Below are positions 7,343 to 10,853 of a DNA stretch of 10,853 bases, piece after piece. The number at the start of each line of letters is the position of its first letter. Position 1 is the first letter of the stretch. Made by a program: the position numbers and the translations under genes. The notes beneath the pieces were generated by a model. The model had not been told where the DNA came from. It was given only the letters and a program-made list of their open reading frames with translations, and made no database searches. This stretch comes from CAZQKW01 sp964594075 (lineage in GTDB: Bacteria > Desulfobacterota > WTBG01 > CAIYCZ01). The stretch is from positions 1 through 10,853 of the forward strand of contig CAZQKW010000079.1 of the NCBI GenBank assembly GCA_964594075.1, in the 5' to 3' direction.

Positions 7343-8107
7343 ATGGTTGTTATCAATCCCGACCACATCAATCAACTTATTGCCATAGAGTCTCATGTTC
7401 ACTATGGAAAACCGCCTCCGCCAGGCATGTTACCCTTTGTAGCCATATCTCGCAAGTCGCCAATTCTATTGTCGGCTCCTCATGGTGCCCGGACATACCG
7501 CAATACACCCGACGAAGAATGGCACGAAGAGGATGAATATACTGCTGCCATGGCGTTACTCTTATCAGAACTGTGCGGAACATCCGTTATCGCCACTATC
7601 TGGCTTACAGATAACTCCGATCCGAACTACCATGGCGAAGCGCGCTCGGCTTACAAGCAAGCGGTACGTAAAATCGTTTCTACTGAAAATATACGCTGGG
7701 TGATTGATTTACATGGTGCAAGTCAAGGCACCGATAGAATGGAGCCAAATCATCTTGTCGATCTTGGAACTCGAAGGGAATTGAAATCCTTTCCAGATGC
7801 CCAATTGACGCAGTTGCATGAGTTCCTGGAATCTCGTCTAGGAGAAGCTATTGTTTCCCATAACGGCTTCCCCGCAAAAGAAAACGGACGCTCTATCACT
7901 GCGTTTTGCCACGGGGAATTGAAATTACACGCTATTCAAATAGAAATGAAACCTGCTGTCCGGGTAGCCCGCCGCCGCGTGGATGCAACAATGTATGGAA
8001 AACCCTTATCCGATGGTGGCGGACCTTACACCGCACCCGCCAGCCAGGTTTTGGGGATGATGCAATCGCTGGTTGACTTTATCGAACACATGAAATCTAC
8101 GGAGTAA
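7343..8107 (+). CDS. N-formylglutamate amidohydrolase-like metal hydrolase
   Basis: The 254-aa protein carries the family's metal-site pattern: ILLSAPHGAR with H47, an acidic cluster HEEDEYT (61-67) giving the second ligand, WVIDLHGAS with H124, and a late IQIEM with E201 as probable catalytic base. N-formylglutamate amidohydrolases, related to zinc carboxypeptidases and succinylglutamate desuccinylases, cleave amide bonds of small N-acyl amino acids in the cytoplasm. Length is typical (about 250-270 aa). No histidine-degradation genes are nearby. It starts 3 bp after the GHKL stop with GGAG (7330-7333) 9 nt upstream, and its own last codons carry the GGAG for the methyltransferase. It is therefore locked into the defence operon, and the histidine-pathway function is unlikely. 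The real substrate may be a modified peptide, a nucleotide-linked amino acid or a peptide end; this is unknown. Confidence 0.72.
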   Translation: MVVINPDHINQLIAIESHVHYGKPPPPGMLPFVAISRKSPILLSAPHGARTYRNTPDEEWHEEDEYTAAMALLLSELCGTSVIATIWLTDNSDPNYHGEARSAYKQAVRKIVSTENIRWVIDLHGASQGTDRMEPNHLVDLGTRRELKSFPDAQLTQLHEFLESRLGEAIVSHNGFPAKENGRSITAFCHGELKLHAIQIEMKPAVRVARRRVDATMYGKPLSDGGGPYTAPASQVLGMMQSLVDFIEHMKSTE

Positions 8108-8111
8108 TCGT

Positions 8112-10853
<2,742 letters not shown>

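Overview
The window looks like a defence island from a moderately GC-rich bacterium. The source is uncertain. EspR-like XRE regulators and GC-rich palindromic repeats that enter reading frames both occur in Chloroflexota-type genomes, so that phylum is a guess from style, not a demonstrated assignment. No rRNA, tRNA, transposase, integrase or CRISPR array is visible.

Layout. At the left edge, on the minus strand, is the N-terminal part of an XRE/EspR-like regulator with a recognisable promoter; a perfect 16-bp inverted repeat abuts its -35 box. A 452-bp AT-rich intergenic region separates it from a plus-strand series of six tightly packed genes running to the right edge. These are (1) a 68-aa excisionase/MerR-type HTH protein, (2) a caspase-like protease with a C-terminal winged-helix-like domain, (3) a 1182-aa SNF2-type helicase with a C-terminal DUF3883 domain, resembling DISARM DrmD, (4) a MORC/MutL-like GHKL ATPase with a probable C-terminal restriction-endonuclease-like fold, (5) an N-formylglutamate-amidohydrolase-like metal hydrolase, and (6) a DUF1156/COG1743 adenine-specific DNA methyltransferase, resembling DISARM DrmMI, which is still open at the window end (914 codons seen). 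From gene 2 onward the gaps are -1, 11, 3 and 4 bp, with the helicase start overlapping the caspase stop (TGATG). This is strong evidence for one transcription and translation unit.

How it may work (inference). The methyltransferase would mark self DNA. The SNF2-DUF3883 protein and the GHKL-nuclease protein would recognise, remodel or cut unmodified invading DNA. The caspase-like protease would act as a cell-suicide or activation module, and the metal hydrolase is an unexpected extra effector or processing enzyme. The DrmD + DrmMI pair is the signature of class 1 DISARM. DrmA, DrmB and DrmC are not in the window, so it is either the 5' half of an expanded DISARM locus or a distinct caspase/MORC-equipped restriction-like system.

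Two unexpected layers lie on top. First, a family of C-rich/G-rich palindromic elements of about 40-50 bp, with G-quadruplex-forming potential, sits in frame inside the helicase gene (one copy) and the methyltransferase gene (at least three sites, one a double copy). Second, the locus is a base-composition mosaic. The helicase and methyltransferase are GC-rich, while the caspase and GHKL genes are much more AT-rich. An AT-rich block of about 730 bp with sharp edges lies inside the GC-rich methyltransferase and carries its DPPY catalytic motif.
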